Shown here piece by piece: positions 4,647 to 12,919 of a DNA stretch of 12,919 bases. A program made the translations under genes and the position numbers. A model generated the notes under the pieces. It saw only the letters and a list, made by a program, of their open reading frames with translations. It did not search any database and had not been told where the DNA came from. This DNA is from Nitrospirota bacterium (GTDB lineage: Bacteria; Nitrospirota; Thermodesulfovibrionia; Thermodesulfovibrionales; Dissulfurispiraceae): contig JACREW010000100.1 in the NCBI GenBank assembly GCA_016212685.1, forward strand, positions 1-12,919, in the 5' to 3' direction. Within the stretch, counting starts at the first letter, position 1; each line of letters begins with the position of its first letter.

Positions 4647-7600
4647 TTACTCTTCTTCTACCGCTGTTTCCTGTTCAAGCTGCATGGAATAGAAGTCGCC
4701 TTTGATGAAGGTGTCCCTGTAAACCGGCATTCCCGAACCGGCAGGGATATGCCTTCCCATAATAACGTTTTCCTTCAATCCTTTCAGATCATCCACCGCG
4801 CCGCTCAATGCAGCCTCCGTGAGGACCCTCGTGGTCTCCTGGAAAGATGCTGCGGACACCCAGCTTTCGGTCGCGAGGGAGGCCTTGGTAATGCCCAGAA
4901 GCAGCGGCCTGCCGCGTGCGGCCTTGCCTTTGTCTGCCTTAACCCTTTCATTCTCTTCCGTAAAGACCATCCTATCGATCTCATCTCCGATGAGGAAAGT
5001 AGTGTCTCCCGGCTCTTCGATGCGTATCTTCCTCATCATCTGGCGGACTATAACCTCTATATGCTTATCGTTTATGGCAACTCCCTGCAGCCTGTAAACC
5101 TTCTGCACTTCGTCGACAAGGTATCTCTGAAGTTCTTTCGGGCCTAAAATATCTAAAATCCTGTGAGGATTTACAGCGCCGTCCATAAGCGGCTCTCCGG
5201 CCTTCAACCAATCTCCCTCGTGCACCGTCACATGCTTGCCCTTGGGGATCATATATTCCCGCGCCTCATTGCCGCCTTTTACTACCACAACGCGCTTTCC
5301 TTTTTCAGCGCTCTTGAATTCTACAACGCCGTCTATCTCGGTAACAATCGCCTCTTCTTTCGGCCTCCGCGCCTCGAAGAGCTCTGCCACCCTCGGAAGA
5401 CCCCCCGTAATATCCTTTGTCTTTGTCGTCTCCCTCGGTATCTTTGCGAGTATATCACCGGGAGTTACGGCATAGTTCTTATCTACAAGAAGATGGGCGC
5501 CTGCAGGCAAGAGATAACGCGCGAGATTGTTTGTACCAGGAATCTTCCCTGTCCTGCCGTGGTCGTCCTTAATGGAAACCCTCGGCCTCATGTTCGCGGG
5601 ACCGTCTATAATGACCTTATGGGCTAGTCCTGTAATATCATCCACTTCCTCTTTGACCGTAATGCCTTCCGTTATATCTCCGAGCGCTATTTTGCCGCCT
5701 ATCTCGGTCAGAATCGGCGTGGAATAAGGATCCCACTCCACAAGACGATGGCCTATCTCGATCTTCTGCTTATCCTCGACAAATATCCGGGCGCCGTAAA
5801 CAAGGTTATATTTTTCCTTTTCCCTGCCGGACTTGTCCACAAGGGCTATCAGGGCGTTTCTGTTGAGGACTATAAGCACGCCTTCTTTGTTCTTGACGGC
5901 GTTAAGGTCTATAAATTTCACGTACCCTGAATTCTTCGCTTCGAGGGTGGCCTGTTCGATGACCTTTGTCGCCGCGCCGCCGATGTGAAATGTCCTCATT
6001 GTAAGCTGCGTTCCAGGCTCTCCGATGGACTGTGCCGCTACAATACCGACAGCCTCGCCTATTTCGATAGCTTCGCCCCTTGCAAGATCCCTGCCGTAGC
6101 ATTTTGCGCAAATGCCGATTTTCGAGATGCATGTCAGCACCGACCTTATCTTAACCCTGTCTATTCCCGCGTCCACAATCTTCTTAGCTAAGTCGTCATC
6201 TATTTCATGGTTCCTGCCGGCGATAGTTTCACCCGTAATCGGATCTTTCAGCGCCTCTGCAAGGGTCCTCCCGAATATCCTGTCCTCGAGAGGCTGTATT
6301 ATCTCGCCGCCTTCGACAAGCGCCGTAACGACAATGCCTTCCCTTGTGCCGCAGTCAACTTCATATAGGATAACATCCTGGGCGACATCCACAAGCCTCC
6401 TTGTGAGATAACCGGCATTGGCTGTCTTTAATGCCGTATCGGCAAGACCTTTACGCGCGCCGTGGGTAGAAATGAAATACTGTAAAGGGGTCAATCCTTC
6501 TCTGAAGTTTGCGGTAATCGGCGTTTCGATGATCTCGCCTGAAGGTTTTGCCATAAGTCCCCTCATTCCGGCAAGCTGTCTTATCTGGGCCGTGCTCCCT
6601 CTCGCTCCCGAATCCGCCATCATGAAGATGTTGTTGAATGACCTTTTTTCCTGCAGGTCTTCCTCTGAAAGCGGTCTTCCGTCCTCTGCGCCTAACTCCT
6701 TCATCATCTCATCGGCAACTCTTTCGGTAACGTTCGCCCAGATATCGATGACCTTGTTATACCGCTCGCCCTGAGTTATGAGACCATCGGCATACTGCCT
6801 CTGAACTTCCATGACCTCCTGCTCGGCTTCCCTGATCAGCTCCGCCTTTTTTGTCGGGACATGCATATCATCGATGCATATAGAGATTCCCGACTTTGTG
6901 GCATAACCGAAACCGAGTCTTTCAAGATTATTAAGGAATATAACGGTCTGCCGTTTCCCCATTGTCTTGTGTATATACTCTATCAGCCTGCCCAGTTCCT
7001 TTTTGGTCAATTCCTTGTTAATCATCGAAAACGGCACGCCTTTGGGGAGCATCTCGCTCAACAATACGCGTCCAACTATAGTCTCTACGCGCTCGCCGTT
7101 TATCCTTACCTTTATGCCGGCATGCTCTTCCACTACGCCGGAATCATAAGCTACCCGCACGTCTTCTATGTCGGCAAATACCTTCCCTTCTCCGCGCGAT
7201 CCCTTTTTCTGCTTTGTTAGGTAATAAATTCCCAAAACCATATCCTGAGTGGGCACAATAATAGGTTTGCCGTTTGCAGGCGAAAGCAGGTTATTGACGG
7301 ACAGAATAAGCACCCGGGCCTCGATCTGAGCCTCCAGCGAGAGTGGCACATGCACGGCCATCTGGTCTCCATCGAAGTCTGCATTAAATGCCGTACAGAC
7401 AAGCGGATGAAGTTTTATAGCCTTACCCTCGACAAGGATAGGGTCGAACGCCTGTATGCCGAGCCTGTGAAGGGTCGGGGCGCGGTTAAGAAGTACGGGA
7501 TGCTCCTGAATAACGTCTTCGAGGGCGTCCCATACCTCAGGCGACTCCTTCTCCACAAGTCTTTTTGCCTGCTTTATGGTTGTTGCATAGCCTTTTTCCT

Positions 7601-8759
7601 CTAATTTATAAAAGACAAACGGCTTGAAAAGCTCGAGGGCCATGCGCTTGGGAAGTCCGCACTGGTTGAGTTGAAGCTCGGGTCCTACGACTATGACCGA
7701 ACGGCCCGAGTAGTCGACTCTCTTGCCTAAAAGGTTCTGCCTGAATCGTCCCTGTTTGCCTTTTATCATGTCGCTGAGGGATTTAAGCGCCCTCTTTCCG
7801 CCCGCCTTAAGGACTTTTACTTTTTTGCTGTTGTCGAAAAGGGCGTCTACCGCCTCCTGCAACATCCTCTTTTCATTCTTTATTATGACGCTCGGGGCCT
7901 TCAAATCCATAAGCCTCTTCAACCTGTTGTTTCTGTTTATGACCCTCCTATACAGGTCGTTGAGGTCGGATGTTGCGAAACGGCCTCCATCGAGCGGCAC
8001 GAGGGGTCTTAAGTCGGGAGGCAGGACAGGCACTATGTCCAATATCATCCATTCCGGCCTGTTTGCCGATTTTATGAAGGCCTCTACTATTTTAAGCCTC
8101 TTGGTAAGTTTCTTCTTCACGCCTATGGATGAGACAGCGTCGATCTTTTCCTTTAATTCTTTTGCCAGCGATTCCAGATCTACATGTTTCAAAAGCTCCC
8201 TTATAGCCTCGGCTCCCATGCCTGCCTTGAACTTGCTTCCATATTCGGCCAGCTTCTTTTTATACTCCTCTTCCGAAAGAAGTTCCTTTTCCTTTAAGGG
8301 CGTATCTCCGGCGTCGATGACAATGTATTCTTCGAAATAAAGCACCCGCTCCAGTTGCCTTACGGTCATATCGAGAAGCGTTCCTATTCTGCTCGGAATT
8401 CCCCTTAAAAGCCATACATGAGCGACAGGGGTTGCAAGCTCTATGTGGCCCATCCTTTCACGTCTTACCTTAGACTGGATCACCTCAACGCCGCACTTGT
8501 CGCATATGACGCCCCTGTGCTTCATGCGCTTGTACTTTCCGCAGAGGCATTCCCAATCCTTCACCGGCCCGAATATCTTGGCGCAGAAAAGGCCGTCGTG
8601 TTCGGGCTTAAAGGTACGGTAGTTTATCGTCTCCGGCTTCTTGACCTCTCCATGAGACCACTCCCTTATCTTCTCCGGCGATGCAAGCTTTATGCGTATT
8701 GCATCGAAATCTTTCGGGTTTTTCGGCTTCTGAAATAGGGCGTAAATGTCTTCTACCAA
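4647..8759 (-). CDS. rpoC: DNA-directed RNA polymerase subunit beta'
   Basis: The beta' subunit of RNA polymerase, 1370 residues and apparently intact. The N-terminal zinc site is C71/C73/C86/C89. The catalytic Mg2+ motif NADFDGD is at 459-465 with D461, D463 and D465. The second zinc site C803/C877/C884/C887 has the same spacing as in E. coli. The trigger-loop half GEPGTQLTMRTFH (913-925) keeps the residues matching E. coli Q929, M932, R933 and H936. The trigger loop is interrupted by about 180 residues (roughly 932-1113) before GGLPRVAELFEARRP at 1119. This is an SI3-type insertion of the kind found in Proteobacteria and several related phyla. The start is TTG at 8757-8759, one base after the rpoB stop, with a GGGAGG site six bases upstream inside the rpoB end. 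A strong terminator follows. Confidence 0.98.
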   Translation of the reverse strand: MVEDIYALFQKPKNPKDFDAIRIKLASPEKIREWSHGEVKKPETINYRTFKPEHDGLFCAKIFGPVKDWECLCGKYKRMKHRGVICDKCGVEVIQSKVRRERMGHIELATPVAHVWLLRGIPSRIGTLLDMTVRQLERVLYFEEYIVIDAGDTPLKEKELLSEEEYKKKLAEYGSKFKAGMGAEAIRELLKHVDLESLAKELKEKIDAVSSIGVKKKLTKRLKIVEAFIKSANRPEWMILDIVPVLPPDLRPLVPLDGGRFATSDLNDLYRRVINRNNRLKRLMDLKAPSVIIKNEKRMLQEAVDALFDNSKKVKVLKAGGKRALKSLSDMIKGKQGRFRQNLLGKRVDYSGRSVIVVGPELQLNQCGLPKRMALELFKPFVFYKLEEKGYATTIKQAKRLVEKESPEVWDALEDVIQEHPVLLNRAPTLHRLGIQAFDPILVEGKAIKLHPLVCTAFNADFDGDQMAVHVPLSLEAQIEARVLILSVNNLLSPANGKPIIVPTQDMVLGIYYLTKQKKGSRGEGKVFADIEDVRVAYDSGVVEEHAGIKVRINGERVETIVGRVLLSEMLPKGVPFSMINKELTKKELGRLIEYIHKTMGKRQTVIFLNNLERLGFGYATKSGISICIDDMHVPTKKAELIREAEQEVMEVQRQYADGLITQGERYNKVIDIWANVTERVADEMMKELGAEDGRPLSEEDLQEKRSFNNIFMMADSGARGSTAQIRQLAGMRGLMAKPSGEIIETPITANFREGLTPLQYFISTHGARKGLADTALKTANAGYLTRRLVDVAQDVILYEVDCGTREGIVVTALVEGGEIIQPLEDRIFGRTLAEALKDPITGETIAGRNHEIDDDLAKKIVDAGIDRVKIRSVLTCISKIGICAKCYGRDLARGEAIEIGEAVGIVAAQSIGEPGTQLTMRTFHIGGAATKVIEQATLEAKNSGYVKFIDLNAVKNKEGVLIVLNRNALIALVDKSGREKEKYNLVYGARIFVEDKQKIEIGHRLVEWDPYSTPILTEIGGKIALGDITEGITVKEEVDDITGLAHKVIIDGPANMRPRVSIKDDHGRTGKIPGTNNLARYLLPAGAHLLVDKNYAVTPGDILAKIPRETTKTKDITGGLPRVAELFEARRPKEEAIVTEIDGVVEFKSAEKGKRVVVVKGGNEAREYMIPKGKHVTVHEGDWLKAGEPLMDGAVNPHRILDILGPKELQRYLVDEVQKVYRLQGVAINDKHIEVIVRQMMRKIRIEEPGDTTFLIGDEIDRMVFTEENERVKADKGKAARGRPLLLGITKASLATESWVSAASFQETTRVLTEAALSGAVDDLKGLKENVIMGRHIPAGSGMPVYRDTFIKGDFYSMQLEQETAVEEE

Positions 8760-8760
8760 T

Positions 8761-11700
8761 CTATTCCTCCCTGCTTCTCTTTTTCTCCAGAAGCTCTACG
8801 TCGAGGCCGAGGCTCTGGAGCTCTTTTATTAATACATGGAATGATTCCGGGATGCCCGGCTCAAGCACGGGGTCTCCCTTCACAATGGCCTCGTACATGC
8901 GGGACCTTCCGCTGATGTCGTCGCTCTTTACCGTCAGGAATTCCTGAAGCGTATGGGCGGCGCCGTATGCCTCGAGCGCCCATACTTCCATCTCACCCAG
9001 TCTCTGTCCTCCAAACTGCGCCTTGCCGCCCAGCGGCTGCTGCGTAACAAGCGAGTAAGGGCCTATGGAGCGTGCGTGAATCTTGTCGGCAACGAGGTGG
9101 TGGAGCTTCAGTATGTACACGCAGCCCACAGTGACAGGACGCTTGAACGGCTCCCCTGTCTTTCCGTCATAAAGCGTTATCTGCCCGGATGGGGTAAGTC
9201 CGGCTTTCTTAATGAGGTCTTTAATCTCATCTTCCTTAGCGCCCTCGAAAACCGGGGTCGAGACATGCAGGCCGAGGGCCATCGCAGCCCAGCCCAGATG
9301 CGCCTCCAGTATCTGTCCCACGTTCATCCTCGAAGGGACGCCGAGGGGATTCAAAACCACATCCACAGGCGTACCGTCGGGCAAATAGGGCATGTCTTCC
9401 TCGGGAAGAACCATAGAAACGACACCCTTATTTCCGTGCCGTCCCGCCATCTTGTCGCCCACCTGTATCTTCCTCTTCATGGCAATATATACCTTTACGA
9501 CTTTGTTGACTCCAGCAGGCAGTTCGTCTCCCTTCTTTACCCTGTCGACCCTCTCGTTGTAGCGCGCATCGAGATACTTTATATATTGATTGATCTCGAT
9601 ATTGACCTCATCTATCTTGTTCCTCACATCCGTATCGTCGATCCTTATCCTCAAAAGGTGGTCGTCCTTAACCCTTTCGAGATGGTCTTCCGTAAGTTTC
9701 TTGCCTTTGGGACATGCAATCTCTTTCGTCTTTGAGTCCCTGACATCTTCGATTACCTTCTGCCCTGCGAGGAGCTTTCTTATCCTGCCGGCCTTTTCTT
9801 CCCTTAGAATCTTTATCTCTTCATCGAGGTCCCTCTGGAGTTCGTTAATGCTGTCCGTCTCTATGCTCTTAGTCCGCTCGTCTTTCTCGACTCCCTTTCT
9901 CGAAAGTATCCTGACATCTACCACAACGCCTTCGATTCCGGGCGGAACGTATAGACAACTCTCCTTTACCTCTTCGGCCTTTTCACCGAATATGGCGCGC
10001 AGTAGCTTTTCTTCGGGAGTTAACATCGTCTCTCCCTTCGGCGTAACCTTGCCGACGAGTATGTCTCCAGCCTCAACCTCGGCGCCTATCCTGATTATGC
10101 CGCTTTCATCGAGGTCTTTCAACGCCTCTTCTCCGACATTAGGAATATCGCGCGTTATCTCTTCCGGCCCGAGTTTTGTATCCCTCGATTCCACCTCGAA
10201 CTCCTCGACGTGTATCGATGTATAGACGTCATCCTTAACAAGCCTCTCGCTCAGAAGAATGGCGTCCTCGAAGTTATATCCGCCCCACGGCATGAAAGCG
10301 ACGACAACGTTTTTGCCGAGCGCGAGTTCTCCGATATCCGTGGAAGGACCGTCTGCAAGTATGCTTCCGCGTTTGACCCTGCTTCCAACATTGACCATAG
10401 GCTTTTGGTTCATGCAGGTTCCCTGATTCGAGCGCTGGAATTTGACGAGGTTATATATATCTACGCCGCCTCCGCTCTCGGTAACCCTTACGACAATCCG
10501 CGATGCGTCAACGCTCTCTACGATGCCGGATCTCTTTGTCATAATCAGCCATCCCGAGTCCCTTGCGGCAACGCTTTCCATACCGGTTCCTACGACCGGA
10601 GCGTCCGGTCTCAGGAGCGGAACAGCCTGCCGCTGCATGTTAGAGCCCATCAATGCCCTGTTTGCATCGTCGTTTTCGAGGAACGGTATCAGAGAAGCCG
10701 AAACGCCTACGATCTGTTTCGGAGAGACGTCCATATACTGGACTTCTTCCGGAGAGAGCATTTTAAAATCTCCGCCTACCCTCACTGAAACAGCCTCTCC
10801 CATGAGATTCCCTTTTTTGTCTAAAGGGGACGTAGCCTCAGCAATGATATATCTCTCTCCTTCAATCGCCGACAGATAGTCTATTTCTTCCGTAACGCGG
10901 CCTTTTACGACCTTTCTGTAAGGCGCTTCGATAAAGCCGAAATCATTTATTTTTGCATATGACGCAAGAGACGTAATCAATCCTATGTTCGGACCTTCAG
11001 GGGTCTCTATAGGGCATATCCTGCCGTAATGCGTGGGATGAACGTCCCTCACCTCGAAGCCTGCCCTCTCCCGCGTAAGACCGCCGGGGCCGAGCGCAGA
11101 CAGCCTCCTCTTGTGCGTAATCTCCGACAGCGGATTGGTCTGGTCCATAAACTGGCTTAACTGGCTTGATCCGAAGAACTCCTTTACCGCAGCCATTACC
11201 GGCTTTGCGTTTATAAGGTCATGCGGCATTGCAGCATCGAGCTCGGTTAGCGTCATCTTTTCCTTTATGGCCCTTTCCATGCGCACAAGCCCTATCCTGA
11301 ACTGGTTCTCGAGGAGTTCTCCTATTCCCCTTATTCTCCTGTTGCCGAGATGATCGATATCGTCCATCTCTCCTTTGCCTGTCCTGAGATTCAAAAGATA
11401 CCGCACAATCTCCACGATGTCATGATCTGTGAGAACCCTCACATCTAGAGGAGTGCCCAGACCTAACTTTTCATTTATCTTTAATCTTCCCACAGGGGAC
11501 AGGTCGTATCTCTTCGGGTCGAAAAACAATCCTGCAAAGAGTTCCCGCGAGGCTCCGGCCGTTGCAGGCTCGCCGGGTCTCAATTTCTTGTAAATCTCCT
11601 TTAAGGCGTCCTCCTGAGATGTCACCTTGTCCGTAATGAGGGTTTCCCTGAAGGAAGGAAGGTAATTAACATTGTCGATAAACAGCAGGTGCAGCGTATC

Positions 11701-12699
11701 TATCTTAATGGAAAGCATCTTATGGAATAGCTCTTCCGTAATCTCCTTATTGGCGTCGAGGATTATCTCTCCGGTCGTAGGGTCTACTATATCTCTAAGC
11801 GTAACCCTGCCGATTATTTCATCCCTAACTATATGTATCTCTTTTATGCCTGCCGTCTCCATCTTCTTCAGGGCGACCTTGGTTATCTTGCTTCCTTCCT
11901 TTGCAATAAGCTCCTTTGTTGCCGGAGCTATTATATTGTGTTTCGTCCTGATACCGGCAAGCACGTCGCTCACGACACGGGTATAATGCTCCCTGTCTTT
12001 TATGCGTATCTCTTCCACAGGATAAAACGTCTTCAGAAGATCTTCGTTGGAATAGCCGAGCGCCTTCAGAACGATCGTCGCAGGCAGTTTCCTGCGCCGG
12101 TCGATCCTTACATAAAGGATATCCTTCGAATCGAATTCAAAATCGAGCCATGAGCCTCTCACCGGAATTACCCTGGCTGTATATAAAAGTCTTCCGCTCG
12201 CATGGGTCTTGCCCTTGTCCGGCGCAAAATAGACGCCCGGGGAGCGATGCAACTGGCTTACTATTACCCTTTCCGTTCCGTTTATAATAAAGCTGCCCGT
12301 CTCGGTCATGATGGGCATGTCGCCTATATATACTTCCTGTTCCCTCGACTCTTTAAATATCTTCTTGCCCTTTTCGTCCTTTTCGTAGATGTTCAACCTA
12401 ACCTTTATCTTGAGCGGAGCGGCAAAATTAAGCCCTTTAATAAGACACTCGCGGGGCGTTATCTTCGGTTCACCGAGCGCGTATGAAATAAATTCTATGG
12501 ATGCCGTGTCGTTATAATCGGCAATGGGGAAAACGCTGCTAAAGGCGGCCTGAAGCCCCTCATCAGCCCTTTTAGCCGAATCCGTATCCTTCTGTAAAAA
12601 CCGGTCGAACGACCTTTTTTGAAATTCTACGAGATAAGGCACATCAAGTACCGGCGGTACCTTGCCGAAATTCAATCTTTCTCTTAAAAGCTTTGCCAT
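8761..12699 (-). CDS. rpoB: DNA-directed RNA polymerase subunit beta
   Basis: The beta subunit of RNA polymerase, 1312 residues and intact. The rifampicin-binding region around 512-540 (GSSQLSQFMDQ, then THKRRLSALGPGG) has the drug-sensitive residues at the main resistance positions: D519, H529 and S534, equivalent to E. coli D516, H526 and S531. The active-site motif KMAGRHGNKG provides K1083 and K1091 (E. coli K1065 and K1073). A beta-SI1-like insertion lies at about 230-345, and a charged helical SI2-like insertion at about 955-1065. Compared with E. coli, about 50 residues are absent after LEAHLGWAAMALG near 1140, which accounts for the shorter length. The ATG at 12697-12699 has an AAGGAG site four bases upstream. 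rplL lies upstream across a palindromic spacer and rpoC begins one base downstream. Confidence 0.98.
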   Translation of the reverse strand: MAKLLRERLNFGKVPPVLDVPYLVEFQKRSFDRFLQKDTDSAKRADEGLQAAFSSVFPIADYNDTASIEFISYALGEPKITPRECLIKGLNFAAPLKIKVRLNIYEKDEKGKKIFKESREQEVYIGDMPIMTETGSFIINGTERVIVSQLHRSPGVYFAPDKGKTHASGRLLYTARVIPVRGSWLDFEFDSKDILYVRIDRRRKLPATIVLKALGYSNEDLLKTFYPVEEIRIKDREHYTRVVSDVLAGIRTKHNIIAPATKELIAKEGSKITKVALKKMETAGIKEIHIVRDEIIGRVTLRDIVDPTTGEIILDANKEITEELFHKMLSIKIDTLHLLFIDNVNYLPSFRETLITDKVTSQEDALKEIYKKLRPGEPATAGASRELFAGLFFDPKRYDLSPVGRLKINEKLGLGTPLDVRVLTDHDIVEIVRYLLNLRTGKGEMDDIDHLGNRRIRGIGELLENQFRIGLVRMERAIKEKMTLTELDAAMPHDLINAKPVMAAVKEFFGSSQLSQFMDQTNPLSEITHKRRLSALGPGGLTRERAGFEVRDVHPTHYGRICPIETPEGPNIGLITSLASYAKINDFGFIEAPYRKVVKGRVTEEIDYLSAIEGERYIIAEATSPLDKKGNLMGEAVSVRVGGDFKMLSPEEVQYMDVSPKQIVGVSASLIPFLENDDANRALMGSNMQRQAVPLLRPDAPVVGTGMESVAARDSGWLIMTKRSGIVESVDASRIVVRVTESGGGVDIYNLVKFQRSNQGTCMNQKPMVNVGSRVKRGSILADGPSTDIGELALGKNVVVAFMPWGGYNFEDAILLSERLVKDDVYTSIHVEEFEVESRDTKLGPEEITRDIPNVGEEALKDLDESGIIRIGAEVEAGDILVGKVTPKGETMLTPEEKLLRAIFGEKAEEVKESCLYVPPGIEGVVVDVRILSRKGVEKDERTKSIETDSINELQRDLDEEIKILREEKAGRIRKLLAGQKVIEDVRDSKTKEIACPKGKKLTEDHLERVKDDHLLRIRIDDTDVRNKIDEVNIEINQYIKYLDARYNERVDRVKKGDELPAGVNKVVKVYIAMKRKIQVGDKMAGRHGNKGVVSMVLPEEDMPYLPDGTPVDVVLNPLGVPSRMNVGQILEAHLGWAAMALGLHVSTPVFEGAKEDEIKDLIKKAGLTPSGQITLYDGKTGEPFKRPVTVGCVYILKLHHLVADKIHARSIGPYSLVTQQPLGGKAQFGGQRLGEMEVWALEAYGAAHTLQEFLTVKSDDISGRSRMYEAIVKGDPVLEPGIPESFHVLIKELQSLGLDVELLEKKRSREE

Positions 12700-12714
12700 G
12701 GCGCTCCTTCTAAA

Positions 12715-12782
12715 AGGCTATAGGCTATGGGACTATAGGCTATAGAAAGCTTATCGCTCCTATTGCCTATAGCCTATTGCCT
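12715..12782. repeat. CTATAG-rich imperfect palindrome between rplL and rpoB
   Basis: Most of the rplL-rpoB gap is made of variants of AGGCTATAGGC. An exact 11-base arm, AGGCTATAGGC at 12715-12725, has its reverse complement at 12765-12775. Further copies lie at 12732-12745 and 12771-12782, so several alternative hairpins can form. In the minus-strand RNA the 3' arm ends in CCTTTT a few bases before the rpoB ribosome binding site. It could act as a processing site or partial attenuator between L7/L12 and beta, as hairpins do in the same gap in E. coli, or it may be a dispersed repeat. The structure is seen; the role is inferred. Confidence 0.6.
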
Positions 12783-12793
12783 CTCGCCTGTCT

Positions 12794-12919
12794 TTATTTT
12801 ATCTCTACTTTTGCCCCTTCTGCCTCGAGTTTCGCCCTCATAGACTCTGCTTCTTCCTTTGTGACGCCTGTCTTAAGCGGCTTGGGCGCTCCGTCTACGA
12901 CATCCTTGGCCTCTTTGAG
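12794..12919 (-). CDS. rplL: 50S ribosomal protein L7/L12, C-terminal 41 residues
   Basis: The last 41 codons and TAA stop of rplL, cut by the right edge of the window. The peptide LKEAKDVVDGAPKPLKTGV, followed by KEEAESMRAKLEAEGAKVEIK, is the classic L7/L12 C-terminal domain. This includes the helix that contacts elongation factors and the VE[IV]K ending. L7/L12 forms the ribosomal stalk that recruits translational GTPases. Its position directly upstream of rpoB is the conserved order in most bacteria, and the two are probably on one transcript with the palindromic spacer between them. The gene is partial only because of the window edge. Confidence 0.95.
   Translation of the reverse strand, partial: LKEAKDVVDGAPKPLKTGVTKEEAESMRAKLEAEGAKVEIK

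Noticed and set aside
8953..9735. Long plus-strand open frame (260 codons) antisense to rpoB
   Set aside because: It lies wholly inside the well-supported rpoB coding region, has no recognisable domain, and is explained as a mirror of the opposite frame. The same holds for the 211-codon frame at 9590-10225 and the 205-codon frame at 7723-8340.
11098..11145. Possible rifampicin-resistance substitution in rpoB
   Set aside because: The residues equivalent to E. coli D516, H526 and S531 are all the sensitive ones (D519, H529, S534).

Overview
The window is a bacterial chromosome segment in which every gene I can support lies on the minus strand, so transcription runs from high to low coordinates. 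No 16S rRNA or other firm taxonomic marker is present. The protein style suggests an uncultivated anaerobe or microaerophile related to Nitrospirota (Thermodesulfovibrionia-like) or Desulfobacterota: beta' carries a large trigger-loop insertion, there is a NapC-type multiheme cytochrome c and a heme-c sensor kinase, and TTG starts are used twice. This placement is an inference with moderate to low confidence.

Right half (4588-12919): the end of the conserved ribosomal protein/RNA polymerase cluster. It holds the 3' end of rplL (L7/L12), a 97-bp spacer filled by an imperfect palindrome of CTATAG-rich repeats, then complete rpoB and rpoC. rpoC follows rpoB after one base and starts with TTG. 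A strong intrinsic terminator (stem 14 bp) follows rpoC, so rpsL/rpsG/fusA do not follow here.

Middle (642-4588): a tightly packed four-gene unit starting at the terminator. A near-perfect extended -10 promoter (TGCTATAAT) sits in the T-tract side of the rpoC terminator, so close to the first ATG that the message may be leaderless. The genes are a Mut7-C/PIN-like RNase with zinc ribbon, a two-TM K+-channel/RCK (TrkA) protein overlapping it by 25 bp, an inner-membrane-anchored 11-heme cytochrome c starting 3 bp after the channel gene, and a sensor kinase with a periplasmic heme-c domain 44 bp further on. The kinase keeps its ATP-binding motifs but has Asp where the phosphoacceptor His should be. 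The unit looks like membrane redox/ion sensing, but no partner regulator lies in the window.

Left end (1-641): two tandem paralogous small glycine-rich membrane proteins, the distal one cut by the window edge. The 161-bp region upstream has a very good sigma-54 (-24/-12) promoter and, 65-95 bp upstream of its -12 element, two copies of the same dyad, TTTGCA-N4-TGCAAA, with 29 bp between centres. This is the geometry expected of an enhancer-binding-protein site.

Short low-complexity or palindromic repeat tracts occur at three places: 118-140, inside the Mut7-C gene at 4281-4325, and between rplL and rpoB. The one inside Mut7-C appears to have added about 16 residues in frame. No rRNA, tRNA, CRISPR array, insertion sequence or attachment site was seen, and no gene-free stretch exceeds 300 bases.
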